Source: Oscillospiraceae bacterium
Lineage (GTDB): Bacteria; Bacillota; Clostridia; Oscillospirales; CAG-272
Assembly (NCBI GenBank): GCA_015064205.1
Contig: SVSR01000014.1
Span: 1 to 45,992 of the forward strand
Length of the DNA: 45,992 nucleotides
Reading direction: 5' to 3'
A program made the translations under genes and the position numbers. Below the pieces are notes generated by a model. That model saw only the letters and a list, made by a program, of their open reading frames with translations, did not search any database and was not told the DNA's origin. Every line of letters begins with the position of its first letter. The first letter of the stretch is position 1. Positions 18,076 to 24,849 of this stretch are shown here, one piece after another.

Positions 18076-18283
18076 GCGACGTAATCGAATATTTTAACTG
18101 TCACAAGGGAAAATTATCTTGGTAAAAGGTGTTTTCTCTCCTTTGTCTATACCTTGTGATGGGGAAGATTGCGTCGCAGCAACGAGAGGAACACTTTTTC
18201 GGTGCGTTCCCTCGTTGGAGCGCACTTTTTTATTTGCGCGCATAAAACGGTGCCTCTGAAAATTTTCTTGAAAGGAGATACAT
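18076..18283 (+). promoter_or_regulatory. structured 5' leader with alternative hairpins (candidate attenuator or riboswitch)
   Basis: A perfect 8-bp stem TCACAAGG/CCTTGTGA (18101-18108 with 18152-18159) encloses a smaller AAAGG/CCTTT stem. Next, 18180-18217 forms a long hairpin (CAACGAG with CTCGTTG, then GGAA/TTCC and CAC/GTG). The 3' half of that hairpin can instead pair forward: GTGCGTTCC (18202-18210) with GGAGCGCAC (18217-18225), directly followed by TTTTTT (18226-18231), an intrinsic terminator. The two folds exclude each other. I do not recognise a known riboswitch or T-box consensus. Confidence 0.7.
18202..18231 (+). terminator. leader terminator hairpin ahead of the RHH gene
   Basis: Nine pairs (eight Watson-Crick, one G-U) between 18202-18210 and 18217-18225, loop CTCGTT, then six T. 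It lies 53 bases before the start codon, so it can only act as an attenuator of the gene at 18284. Confidence 0.75.
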
Positions 18284-18478
18284 ATGAAAGGTAAAAAGCA
18301 TTTTAATCTGATCGTTGATCCGAATATCCTTCACAAAGTTCAATACGTTGCTGAATTTTATTCGCGAAGCACTAGTGTTCAGATATCTTACTTAATGGAA
18401 TCATTTATAAGAAGGTACGAACGCAGAAAAGGCGAAATTACAGACAACGATCTTCGTGAAGCAGGCATTATTAAATAA
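18284..18478 (+). CDS. small ribbon-helix-helix (Arc-like) DNA-binding protein
   Basis: 64 residues. HFNLIVDPNILHKVQYVAEFYSRSTSVQISYLMESFIRRYER reads as a short beta strand followed by two helices separated by a turn, the ribbon-helix-helix plan of Arc/CopG proteins, with a charged C-terminal tail. ATG follows a strong AAAGGAG at six bases. It is a single-gene transcript with its own promoter, a structured leader and a terminator shared with the convergent Fic gene. Arc-like proteins bind DNA as dimers, often as autorepressors or antitoxins; here no target is known and no toxin is co-directional. A link to the Fic gene is possible but unproven. Confidence 0.75.
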   Translation: MKGKKHFNLIVDPNILHKVQYVAEFYSRSTSVQISYLMESFIRRYERRKGEITDNDLREAGIIK

Positions 18479-18517
18479 CGTAATGTTTCCCTCATCAGTT
18501 GCTACACAATTTATATC

Positions 18518-18553
18518 AAAAACACCGGCATAATCAAAAACGCCGGTGTTTTT
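18518..18553. terminator. bidirectional terminator between the RHH and Fic genes
   Basis: AAAAACACCGGC (18518-18529) pairs with GCCGGTGTTTTT (18542-18553). T runs follow the stem on both strands, and the two convergent genes end on either side of it. Confidence 0.85.
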
Positions 18554-18565
18554 CTTAGCTGATAT

Positions 18566-19465
18566 TCAATTTTCTTTATAATCAATCCTGAAATAATCAA
18601 GATACTTTTTAAATTTATCCTGTGCTGAGAGGCATGTGTCGGTTAGGTATCCCTTTTCTCTGCTCCATTTTTTTAATCCACGATAATAAAACATTTTGAT
18701 ATCGTCCTCAATAATAAAAGGTACAATACCGTGTTTCAGGCACTCCTTGAACATGATAAGTCTGCCAACACGGCCGTTGCCGTCCTGAAACGGGTGTATT
18801 CGCTCAAAGCGCACGTGAAACTCAATTATATCATGAAGTCCTACATTCTCTTTACAGTTATAATCGGCAAGAAGTTTTTTCATGTCTTCCGACACGTCTT
18901 CTGGCAAAGTTGTATCCATACCGCCAACTTCATTTGGCATTTTTTTATAATCACCAACTGCAAACCAATCCTTTTTGGCATCGCTTGTTCCTGTTTTCAG
19001 GATAAAATGCAGATTCTTAATAAACTTCTCGCTAAGACACGATTTTGCATTTTCAATAATTTCGTCGATACTACGGAAATGGTTGGTAGTTTCTATAATA
19101 TCGTCAACACGAACTCCCTCATCGGTAATGCCCACAGTATTCGTTTCAAAAATATATCTCGTCTGGTCGTGAGTAAGGCGACTGCCTTCTATATGGTTGG
19201 AATTATACGTGAGTTCGATCTGTATTTTATGATAAATCCCCCCGCTGACCTGACTTTGTTTTTCCTCTTTTAAAATATCAAGCAAAGTCTTCGGTGCACT
19301 TTTGCTTTTATTAACCCTCTCGGGTTTTTTAGCATTTTCCGGAATATTCCATGTCTTCCCCGTAAGGAAAGCTCCCTGCACACGGCCTGATGCACAATAA
19401 TTTCTGACGCTTCGCTCAGACATATTCCATTTTTTCGCAATCTCTTTTACGGATAGAAATATCAT
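18566..19465 (-). CDS. Fic-family protein with N-terminal helix-turn-helix domain
   Basis: 299 residues. Residues 1-46 (VKEIAKKWNMSERSVRNYCASGRVQGAFLTGKTWNIP, split here as a helix-turn-helix plus wing) resemble MerR/excisionase-type DNA-binding domains. An inhibitory-helix motif SNHIEG (89-94, (S/T)xxxE(G/N)) lies upstream of the Fic core, the class II arrangement in which a Glu blocks ATP binding. The catalytic motif HPFQDGNGRVGR is intact at 224-235. Fic enzymes transfer AMP or related groups to target proteins. ATG follows GGAGG at seven bases. It stands alone between rpsB-tsf and the RHH gene with a consensus promoter carrying candidate operators, so autoregulation by its own N-terminal domain is plausible. 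Target unknown. Confidence 0.9.
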   Translation of the reverse strand: MIFLSVKEIAKKWNMSERSVRNYCASGRVQGAFLTGKTWNIPENAKKPERVNKSKSAPKTLLDILKEEKQSQVSGGIYHKIQIELTYNSNHIEGSRLTHDQTRYIFETNTVGITDEGVRVDDIIETTNHFRSIDEIIENAKSCLSEKFIKNLHFILKTGTSDAKKDWFAVGDYKKMPNEVGGMDTTLPEDVSEDMKKLLADYNCKENVGLHDIIEFHVRFERIHPFQDGNGRVGRLIMFKECLKHGIVPFIIEDDIKMFYYRGLKKWSREKGYLTDTCLSAQDKFKKYLDYFRIDYKEN

Positions 19466-19489
19466 ATAACCACCTCCACATCTGCTGTA

Positions 19490-19518
19490 ATTATATCACA
19501 TTATCGGCAAAATGTCAA
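19490..19518 (-). promoter_or_regulatory. sigma-A promoter of the Fic gene
   Basis: Minus strand: perfect TTGACA (19513-19518), 17-base spacer, perfect TATAAT (19490-19495). The spacer contains a candidate operator (19501-19512). Leader length would be about 18 bases. Confidence 0.85.
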
Positions 19519-19562
19519 CTCTCGTGCAGCAACACTTAAATGTATTTTTGCCGATAACGGCA
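19501..19562. promoter_or_regulatory. paired operator-like sites around the Fic promoter
   Basis: TTATCGGCAAAA (19501-19512) lies inside the promoter spacer. Its exact reverse complement TTTTGCCGATAA lies at 19546-19557, on the other side of the -35 box, centred 45 bp away. The upstream copy is extended into a palindrome TGCCG-ATAA-CGGCA (19549-19562). This arrangement suits a DNA-binding repressor. Confidence 0.6.
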
Positions 19563-19581
19563 TTTTTATTCCAAGATATAA

Positions 19582-19615
19582 AAATTACCCCGTCGGTACT
19601 CCGACGGGGTAATTT
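19582..19615 (-). terminator. intrinsic terminator after tsf
   Basis: AAATTACCCCGTCGG (19582-19596) pairs perfectly over 15 bp with 19601-19615 around loop TACT, followed on the minus strand by a T-rich tract. It lies 40 bases after the tsf stop. Confidence 0.88.
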
Positions 19616-19654
19616 GATTGCATTGTGAATAGTGAATTTTTATTTTTGACTTTA

Positions 19655-20581
19655 TCAGCCGTTAACTAGCTTTGCCACTTCTGCTGCAAGGTCGTCTTCT
19701 CTCTTTTCAAGACCTTCGCCCTTTTCATACTTTGTATAGGACTTGATCTTGATGTTTCCGCCGAATTCCTTAGCAGTCTTTGCTACGTACTGTGCAACGG
19801 TAATATCGTCGTCTTTAACGTAGCCCTGCTCTGTAAGGCAGTTCTTTTCATAGAACTTGCCGATCTTACCCTGTACCATCTTTTCGATGATGTTTTCAGG
19901 CTTGGATGCGTTCTTGGGATCGTTCTTGATCTGTGCTATAAGAACCTGCTTTTCCTCTTCAACGTCTGCTGCGGGAACGGATTCCTTATCAAGGTAAAGA
20001 ACGGGCATAGCTGCGCACTGGAGTGCGATGTTCTTTGCAAATTCTGCAAAACCTGCATTGTTCTTTGCTGCATCATCAGCTTCAAAGTTGATAATGATAC
20101 CTGTCTGGCCGTTACCGTGGATATATGTGCTGAGTGTGCCGTCAACAACATCGAAACGGCGGATGTTCATGTTTTCACCGATTGTGAAGATCATGTCCTT
20201 AAGCTTTGCTTCAACTGTCATTTCAGCGTCATACTTCTTCGCGAGAAGCTCTGCAACGTTTGCAGGTCTTTCAGCAATGATTGTCTTAAGAATATTCTTT
20301 ACGAATTCCTTAAAGGATTCGTTCTTTGCAACGAAGTCTGTTTCAGAGTTAACTTCGATAATAGCGGCTGTGTTGCCTTCAACGAGTATATCAACAACGC
20401 CCTCTGCTGCAATTCTGTCTGCCTTCTTAGCGGCAACAGCAAGTCCTTTTTCTCTGAGGACCTTTACGGCCTCGTCAAAATTGCCCTCTGCTTCTACGAG
20501 AGCCTTCTTACATTCCATCATGCCGCAGCCGGTCTTCTTTCTGAGCTCAGCTACGTCCTTTGCGGATATCTGTATTGCCAT
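19655..20581 (-). CDS. tsf: translation elongation factor Ts
   Basis: 308 residues. Begins ISAKDVAELRKKTGCGMMECKKALVEA, the family UBA-type N-terminus with the TGxGMM(D/E)CKKAL signature (17-28). The core contains VNSETDFVAKNESF, the EF-Tu contact segment with Asp-Phe. EF-Ts exchanges GDP for GTP on EF-Tu. ATG at 20581 follows AAAGGAAAGGTAATAACC. It sits 47 bp after rpsB, the standard pairing, and ends at a strong terminator. Both genes point away from pyrH, unlike the usual co-directional order. Confidence 0.97.
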   Translation of the reverse strand: MAIQISAKDVAELRKKTGCGMMECKKALVEAEGNFDEAVKVLREKGLAVAAKKADRIAAEGVVDILVEGNTAAIIEVNSETDFVAKNESFKEFVKNILKTIIAERPANVAELLAKKYDAEMTVEAKLKDMIFTIGENMNIRRFDVVDGTLSTYIHGNGQTGIIINFEADDAAKNNAGFAEFAKNIALQCAAMPVLYLDKESVPAADVEEEKQVLIAQIKNDPKNASKPENIIEKMVQGKIGKFYEKNCLTEQGYVKDDDITVAQYVAKTAKEFGGNIKIKSYTKYEKGEGLEKREDDLAAEVAKLVNG

Positions 20582-20628
20582 GGTTATTACCTTTCCTTTC
20601 GTTATATCTTTACGTGCAAAGCAAAAGC

Positions 20629-21384
20629 TTATGCGTTTGCTTCTGCATCCTCTGCTTCTTCAGCCTCGGTCTTTGCTGCTTCATCAGCTTCGCCGATCTG
20701 TTCGCCCTGTCTGCCTTCGATAACAGCGTCTGCAAGAGCTCCTGCGATAAGCTTGATAGCGCGGATAGCGTCGTCGTTACCGGGGATGATGTAATCAGCA
20801 TCGTCGGGATCGCAGTTTGTATCAACGATAGCAACTACCGGAATACCGAGCTTCTTTGCTTCAAGTACTGCGTTTCTTTCTTTTCTGGGGTCAACTATAA
20901 ATACTGCGTCAGGAAGCTTTTCCATTTCCTTGATACCGCCGTAGTTCTTTTCAAGGTCGTTCATTTCCTTGACAAGAGAAGCAACTTCCTTTTTGGGAAG
21001 AAGATCGAATGTTCCGTCTGCCTGCATCTTTTCAAGGCTCTTAAGACGGTTGATGCTCTTCTTGATTGTCTGGAAATTTGTGAGCATACCGCCGGGCCAT
21101 CTTTCGCTTACGTAGAACATATCGCACTTTGCAGCTTCTTCCTTGATGGTGTCTGCAGCCTGCTTCTTTGTTCCAACGAAGAGGATAGTGCCCTGCTCGC
21201 TTGCTACTTCGCGAACGAACATGTACGCTTCTTCGAACTTCTTAACGGTCTTCTGAAGGTCGATAATGTAGATACCGTTTCTTTCTGTGAAGATGTATTC
21301 AGCCATTTTAGGGTTCCATCTTCTTGTGTGATGTCCGAAATGGACGCCTGCTTCAAGCAGCTGTTTGATTGAGATTACTGACAT
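20629..21384 (-). CDS. rpsB: 30S ribosomal protein S2
   Basis: 251 residues from ATG 21384, chosen because AAGGAGG lies nine bases upstream; another ATG two codons earlier is only three bases from that site. [26 protein letters not shown] is the family N-terminus, [28 protein letters not shown] and [17 protein letters not shown] are conserved, and [24 protein letters not shown] is the second S2 signature. The acidic, alanine-rich tail is common. It is first in rpsB-tsf, with a promoter about 150 bases upstream and a leader of about 137 bases that could support autoregulation; I recognise no known S2 leader in it. Confidence 0.97.
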   Translation of the reverse strand: MSVISIKQLLEAGVHFGHHTRRWNPKMAEYIFTERNGIYIIDLQKTVKKFEEAYMFVREVASEQGTILFVGTKKQAADTIKEEAAKCDMFYVSERWPGGMLTNFQTIKKSINRLKSLEKMQADGTFDLLPKKEVASLVKEMNDLEKNYGGIKEMEKLPDAVFIVDPRKERNAVLEAKKLGIPVVAIVDTNCDPDDADYIIPGNDDAIRAIKLIAGALADAVIEGRQGEQIGEADEAAKTEAEEAEDAEANA

Positions 21385-21528
21385 TTTCATGTCCTCCTTA
21401 GGTTAATCTTTCGCAGCGCAGTTTGACAGCTCAAAACGCATAACGCGCACCAAAACCGTCTGTGGCTGCGTGTATTATAACGGCTGTATTTTTTGTTACA
21501 TATGCGCACCGTTGACACATACTGATAC

Positions 21529-21557
21529 ATTGTATCACATTTTTTTACGCCTTGCAA
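21529..21557 (-). promoter_or_regulatory. sigma-A promoter of rpsB-tsf
   Basis: Minus strand: TTGCAA (21552-21557), 17-base spacer, TACAAT (21529-21534). Predicted start near 21521, giving a leader of about 137 bases. The remainder of the 416-base gap between rpsB and pyrH holds the pyrH promoter and a short direct repeat, and no gene. Confidence 0.7.
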
Positions 21558-21669
21558 GCAATTTTCAAAATCAACCAAAATATTTACATTTTTTTAACAT
21601 TTATCCCCTCCTGAACGTTAAATTTGGCCTGTTTTTCCCCTTTCACAACACGTTTTTCAATCTAAAACG

Positions 21670-21718
21670 CCTCTTTACAAGTTTGACGGTAAAAAAGTTA
21701 CAAAAACCTCTTTACAAG
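21670..21718 (+). repeat. direct repeat upstream of pyrH
   Basis: CCTCTTTACAAG occurs at 21670-21681 and again at 21707-21718, 37 bases apart. The second copy contains the -35 box of the pyrH promoter. The first has no matching -10. Confidence 0.5.
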
Positions 21719-21739
21719 ACAGGTTATTTCGATTATAAT
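21711..21739 (+). promoter_or_regulatory. sigma-A promoter of the pyrH-to-polC run
   Basis: TTTACA (21711-21716), 17-base spacer, consensus TATAAT (21734-21739). Start expected near 21746, about 55 bases before the pyrH ATG. Confidence 0.8.
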
Positions 21740-21800
21740 ATTATTTGAATATATTTCACTGTTATGTGCGCATCACATATCGGCAGAAAGGACAAAAGCT

Positions 21801-22517
21801 ATGAATCAGACACCCAAGTACAAGCGTGTGCTCCTAAAGCTTTCGGGAGAGGCTCTCTCAGGAAAAACTCAGGGCAACATTCTTGATGATAAAATGCTTA
21901 TCGAGGTGGCTTCCGTTATAAAGAAGGCTCTTGATAAAAACGTTCAGATTGCAATAATCGTCGGCGCAGGCAATATATGGAGAGGCAGACAATCAAATGA
22001 AACAGACAGAGTCCGCGCAGACCATATGGGTATGCTTGCAACCATGATAAACTGTATCGCTCTTGAGGACGCGCTCAGGCGTGCCGGAGTAGTTGCGCAC
22101 GTTATGAGCGCAGTGGAAACCGGTGCTTTTGCTGACCGCTTTGACCGCAGACGTGCAGTTGAAGCTCTTGAGAAAGGCGAGGTAGTGATCTTCGGTGCAG
22201 GGCTCGGTATTCCGTTTGTATCGACCGACACCGCGGCGGCAGTCCGCGCGGCCGAGATCGGCGCAGACATGATACTGTTTGCAAAGAACATAGACGGAGT
22301 TTACTCTGCCGACCCAAAGATTGACCCCAATGCAGTTCATTACGATAATGTAACCTACGATTTCATTCTTGAGAAAAACCTCAAGGTAATGGATCAGACC
22401 GCCGCTTCCTTCTGCCGTGAAAACAAGCTTGATATGCTTTTATTCGCGCTTGAAAAACCCGAAAACATACTTGACGCACTGTGCGGCGATATTCCCGGTA
22501 CAGTCGTTACTGCATAA
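21801..22517 (+). CDS. pyrH: UMP kinase
   Basis: 238 residues, the usual length of hexameric bacterial UMP kinase of the amino acid kinase fold. KRVLLKLSGEAL at 8-19, VGAGNIWRGR near 54-63 and GTGIPF-like GAGLGIPFVSTDTAAAVRAAEIGAD are the nucleotide-binding elements; MDQTAASFCRENKL is conserved near the C-terminus. It makes UDP from UMP and ATP, regulated by GTP and UTP in the family. ATG follows AAAGGACAAAAGCT. It heads the plus-strand cluster and precedes frr by 33 bp, the classic order. Confidence 0.97.
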   Translation: MNQTPKYKRVLLKLSGEALSGKTQGNILDDKMLIEVASVIKKALDKNVQIAIIVGAGNIWRGRQSNETDRVRADHMGMLATMINCIALEDALRRAGVVAHVMSAVETGAFADRFDRRRAVEALEKGEVVIFGAGLGIPFVSTDTAAAVRAAEIGADMILFAKNIDGVYSADPKIDPNAVHYDNVTYDFILEKNLKVMDQTAASFCRENKLDMLLFALEKPENILDALCGDIPGTVVTA

Positions 22518-22550
22518 TACAAATATACATTTATAAAAGGAGACACTAAA

Positions 22551-23105
22551 ATGAAACTTGCTATTAACGAATTTGAAGCAAAAATGCAAAAATCCATATC
22601 CGCTTACGAAAACGAGCTTGACAGCATCAGAGCCGGCAAGGCTAATCCCGCTGTGCTCAACAAGGTTACAGTTGACTACTACGGCTCACCCACACCTATC
22701 TCTCAGGTTGCAGACGTAAAAGCTGCCGATGCACGCACCCTCGTTATTACACCTTGGGATATGAGCATCAACAAGGGTATTGAAAAAGCTATTCTTGCGT
22801 CAGATATAGGCATCACACCCATGAACGACGGTAAGGTTATCAGACTCACCTTCCCTCAGCTTACAGAGGAGCGCCGCCGCGAGCTTACAAAGCAGGTATC
22901 GGGTGCCGGCGAGGACGCTAAGGTTGCTATCCGTAATATCCGCCGCGATGCTAACGACAAGATCAAGGCTATGAAGAAAAACAGTGAAATGACCGAGGAC
23001 GAAGCTAAGGATTCTGAAAAGAACGTTCAGGATCTTACAGATAAATTCATCAAGAAGATCGACGAGATCTCCGCAGCAAAGGAAAAGGAGCTTCTTTCCC
23101 TTTAA
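22551..23105 (+). CDS. frr: ribosome recycling factor
   Basis: 184 residues, full family length. The N-terminal helix leads to ELDSIRAGKANPAVLNKVTVDYYGSPTPISQVA and later ITPWDMSINKGIEKAILASDIGITP and LTEERRRELTKQV, all RRF signatures, ending in a long helix. With EF-G it splits post-termination ribosomes. ATG follows AAAGGAGACACTAAA. A composite hairpin lies between its stop and uppS. Confidence 0.98.
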   Translation: MKLAINEFEAKMQKSISAYENELDSIRAGKANPAVLNKVTVDYYGSPTPISQVADVKAADARTLVITPWDMSINKGIEKAILASDIGITPMNDGKVIRLTFPQLTEERRRELTKQVSGAGEDAKVAIRNIRRDANDKIKAMKKNSEMTEDEAKDSEKNVQDLTDKFIKKIDEISAAKEKELLSL

Positions 23106-23114
23106 TCAACCTCA

Positions 23115-23214
23115 AAAGGAGAAGACTGCCCTCATATAGCAGATCACCGCGGGAGCCAGACTCGGCTCCCTGCGGTTTTATTTGAGGATATAACAAATCA
23201 AAAAGCGCAGTCTT
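23115..23214 (+). promoter_or_regulatory. Shine-Dalgarno AAAGGAG followed by a three-tier hairpin, upstream of uppS
   Basis: AAAGGAG is at 23115-23121. Immediately after it AAGACTGC (23122-23129) pairs with GCAGTCTT (23207-23214); inside, CCTCA (23130-23134) pairs with TGAGG (23183-23187); innermost ACCGC/GGGAGCC pair with GGCTCCC/GCGGT (23146-23176), followed by TTTT. The uppS starts are 5 bases (TTG 23220) or 11 bases (ATG 23226) beyond the stem. Folding would bring the distant ribosome site next to the start. The inner stem alone could also act as a weak terminator. Confidence 0.6.
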
Positions 23215-23225
23215 AACATTTGCTA

Positions 23226-23981
23226 ATGTCACTTTTAAAAACTATATTTAAGAATAAAAAATCAAATCAGAATACTCCTTTGTGTATACCGAAACACATA
23301 GCCTTCATCATGGACGGCAACGGAAGATGGGCAAAGCGCCGTTCCATGCCGCGCGAGTACGGTCACAGCAAGGGTGCTGAGGTATTCCGACGTGTTATCA
23401 GATATTGCGGCGACATCGGAGTTGAGCATATAACCGTATATGCGTTTTCAACAGAAAACTGGAAGCGGCCGGAAAGCGAAGTAAACGCGATAATGAAGTT
23501 ACTCTCAAATTTCATGGACGAGGCGTTTGCAGACCTTGAAAAAGAAAAAGTACGCGTTGTATTTTTGGGGAGCAAAGCGCCATTTTCAGATGAGCTTCGC
23601 GAGAAGATGGAAAAGCTTGAAAAAGATTCATCGATCTACAAGCGGATACTCAACGTAGCGTTCAATTACGGCGGACGCGATGAAATAGTTAATGCATGCA
23701 ACGAGCTTATAGCAGACGGTGTTACAAACGTAACAAGCGAGCTTATAGATTCTAAATTATACACTTGCCTCTCTCCCGATCCCGATCTTATAGTACGTAC
23801 TGCAGGTGAATACAGAATATCGAATTTCCTTTTATGGCAGTCGGCATATTCGGAGTTTTATTTTACCGACAAACTATGGCCGGACATAACAAGTGAGGAC
23901 GTTGACAAAGCTATTGCCTCATATTCGCGCCGCGAACGCAGATTCGGCGCAGTTAGTCCAAGTACCGAAACGGTAAAATAG
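23226..23981 (+). CDS. uppS: (di-trans,poly-cis) undecaprenyl diphosphate synthase
   Basis: 251 residues from ATG 23226 (TTG 23220 also possible). The catalytic HIAFIMDGNGRWAKRRSMPREYGH segment carries the Asp and the FPP-binding Arg/His residues; VEHITVYAFSTENWKRP, NVAFNYGGRDEI and DPDLIVRTAGEYRISNFLLWQSAYSE continue the cis-prenyltransferase signatures. It makes the C55 lipid carrier for peptidoglycan. No Shine-Dalgarno lies directly upstream of the start; the only candidate is AAAGGAG at 23115-23121, on the far side of a hairpin. It precedes cdsA by 23 bp. Confidence 0.96.
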   Translation: MSLLKTIFKNKKSNQNTPLCIPKHIAFIMDGNGRWAKRRSMPREYGHSKGAEVFRRVIRYCGDIGVEHITVYAFSTENWKRPESEVNAIMKLLSNFMDEAFADLEKEKVRVVFLGSKAPFSDELREKMEKLEKDSSIYKRILNVAFNYGGRDEIVNACNELIADGVTNVTSELIDSKLYTCLSPDPDLIVRTAGEYRISNFLLWQSAYSEFYFTDKLWPDITSEDVDKAIASYSRRERRFGAVSPSTETVK

Positions 23982-24004
23982 CTTGCAAAGCAGGAGATGT
24001 TAAT

Positions 24005-24835
24005 ATGTTTCAAAGAGTAATTACGGGAATAATACTCGTGGCGGTATTCGTTCCGCTTCTGATCTTTTCCGATACACCTATATTCACGGTAGCCGTAACG
24101 CTTCTTTCGCTTGTAGGCACGTATGAAATGCTTAAATGTCTGAAGCTTAACAAAAACACGGCGGTTACACTTCCCTCACTTATAATAGCCGCAGGTTCGC
24201 CTCTTTGCACACGATATTTAGGAGATCTTTCATATTTTGCACCGTGGGCGCTCGGAATAATACTTCTATATTTATTCTGGCTTCTCGCTTACTGTGTTAT
24301 TATGCGCGACAAGGTTGAGTACTCAAGTCTTTCAGGCGCTTTTATGTCTGTTATCTATATATCGGCAGGCTTTTCTTCGCTTATACTTCTGCGCGACACA
24401 GACGGCGGAGCGTATGTGTTCTGGCTTGTATTCATCGGCGCGTGGGTTACCGATACGATGGCATACTTTACGGGATTTCTATTCGGCCGCCACAAGCTGA
24501 TACCGGAAGTCAGCCCTAAAAAGACCGTAGAAGGCGCGATTGGCGGAACTCTGTTCTCGGGATTTGCCTTTATGCTTTACGGATTTGTAGTTTCACGCAT
24601 TACAGGTGTCGACATGCACCTTTATATGCTGTTTATTGCAGGAATAATTTCCGCAGTAGTCGCACAATTTGGCGACCTTGCGGCATCGATCATAAAAAGG
24701 CAGGCAGGTATCAAGGATTACGGCAACATCTTCCCCGGACACGGCGGAGTGCTTGACCGTTTTGACAGTATTATTGCACTTTCCCCCGTTATTCTTATGA
24801 TGCATGCCGCCCCTTTTATAAATCTCATTATATAA
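24005..24835 (+). CDS. cdsA: phosphatidate cytidylyltransferase (CDP-diglyceride synthase)
   Basis: 276 residues, with about eight hydrophobic membrane spans. The CDP-alcohol signature is visible as DYGNIFPGHGGVLDRFDSIIALSP near the C-terminus, preceded by GRHKLIPEVSPKKTVEGAIGG, both diagnostic. It converts phosphatidate and CTP to CDP-diacylglycerol in the membrane. ATG follows AGGAGATGTTAAT. It lies between uppS and dxr as in most Firmicutes. Confidence 0.97.
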   Translation: MFQRVITGIILVAVFVPLLIFSDTPIFTVAVTLLSLVGTYEMLKCLKLNKNTAVTLPSLIIAAGSPLCTRYLGDLSYFAPWALGIILLYLFWLLAYCVIMRDKVEYSSLSGAFMSVIYISAGFSSLILLRDTDGGAYVFWLVFIGAWVTDTMAYFTGFLFGRHKLIPEVSPKKTVEGAIGGTLFSGFAFMLYGFVVSRITGVDMHLYMLFIAGIISAVVAQFGDLAASIIKRQAGIKDYGNIFPGHGGVLDRFDSIIALSPVILMMHAAPFINLII

Positions 24836-24849
24836 ACGGAAGCTTTAAA

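Noticed and set aside
18076-18283. 6S RNA, SRP RNA, tmRNA, T-box or c-di-GMP riboswitch
   Set aside because: None of the conserved cores of these classes (for example the T-box UGGNACC bulge, the SRP GGAAGCA loop) is present; only alternative hairpins are seen.
19619-19640. ATTGTGAATAGTGAATT downstream of tsf as a repeat or attachment site
   Set aside because: It resembles short phrases common after genes in gut Clostridia, but one short copy without a partner in the window cannot support a call.
23146-23179. Plain intrinsic terminator ending pyrH-frr
   Set aside because: The inner stem with TTTT could terminate weakly, but no promoter fits between it and uppS and the outer stem is unexplained by this reading; kept as an alternative within the uppS hairpin entry.
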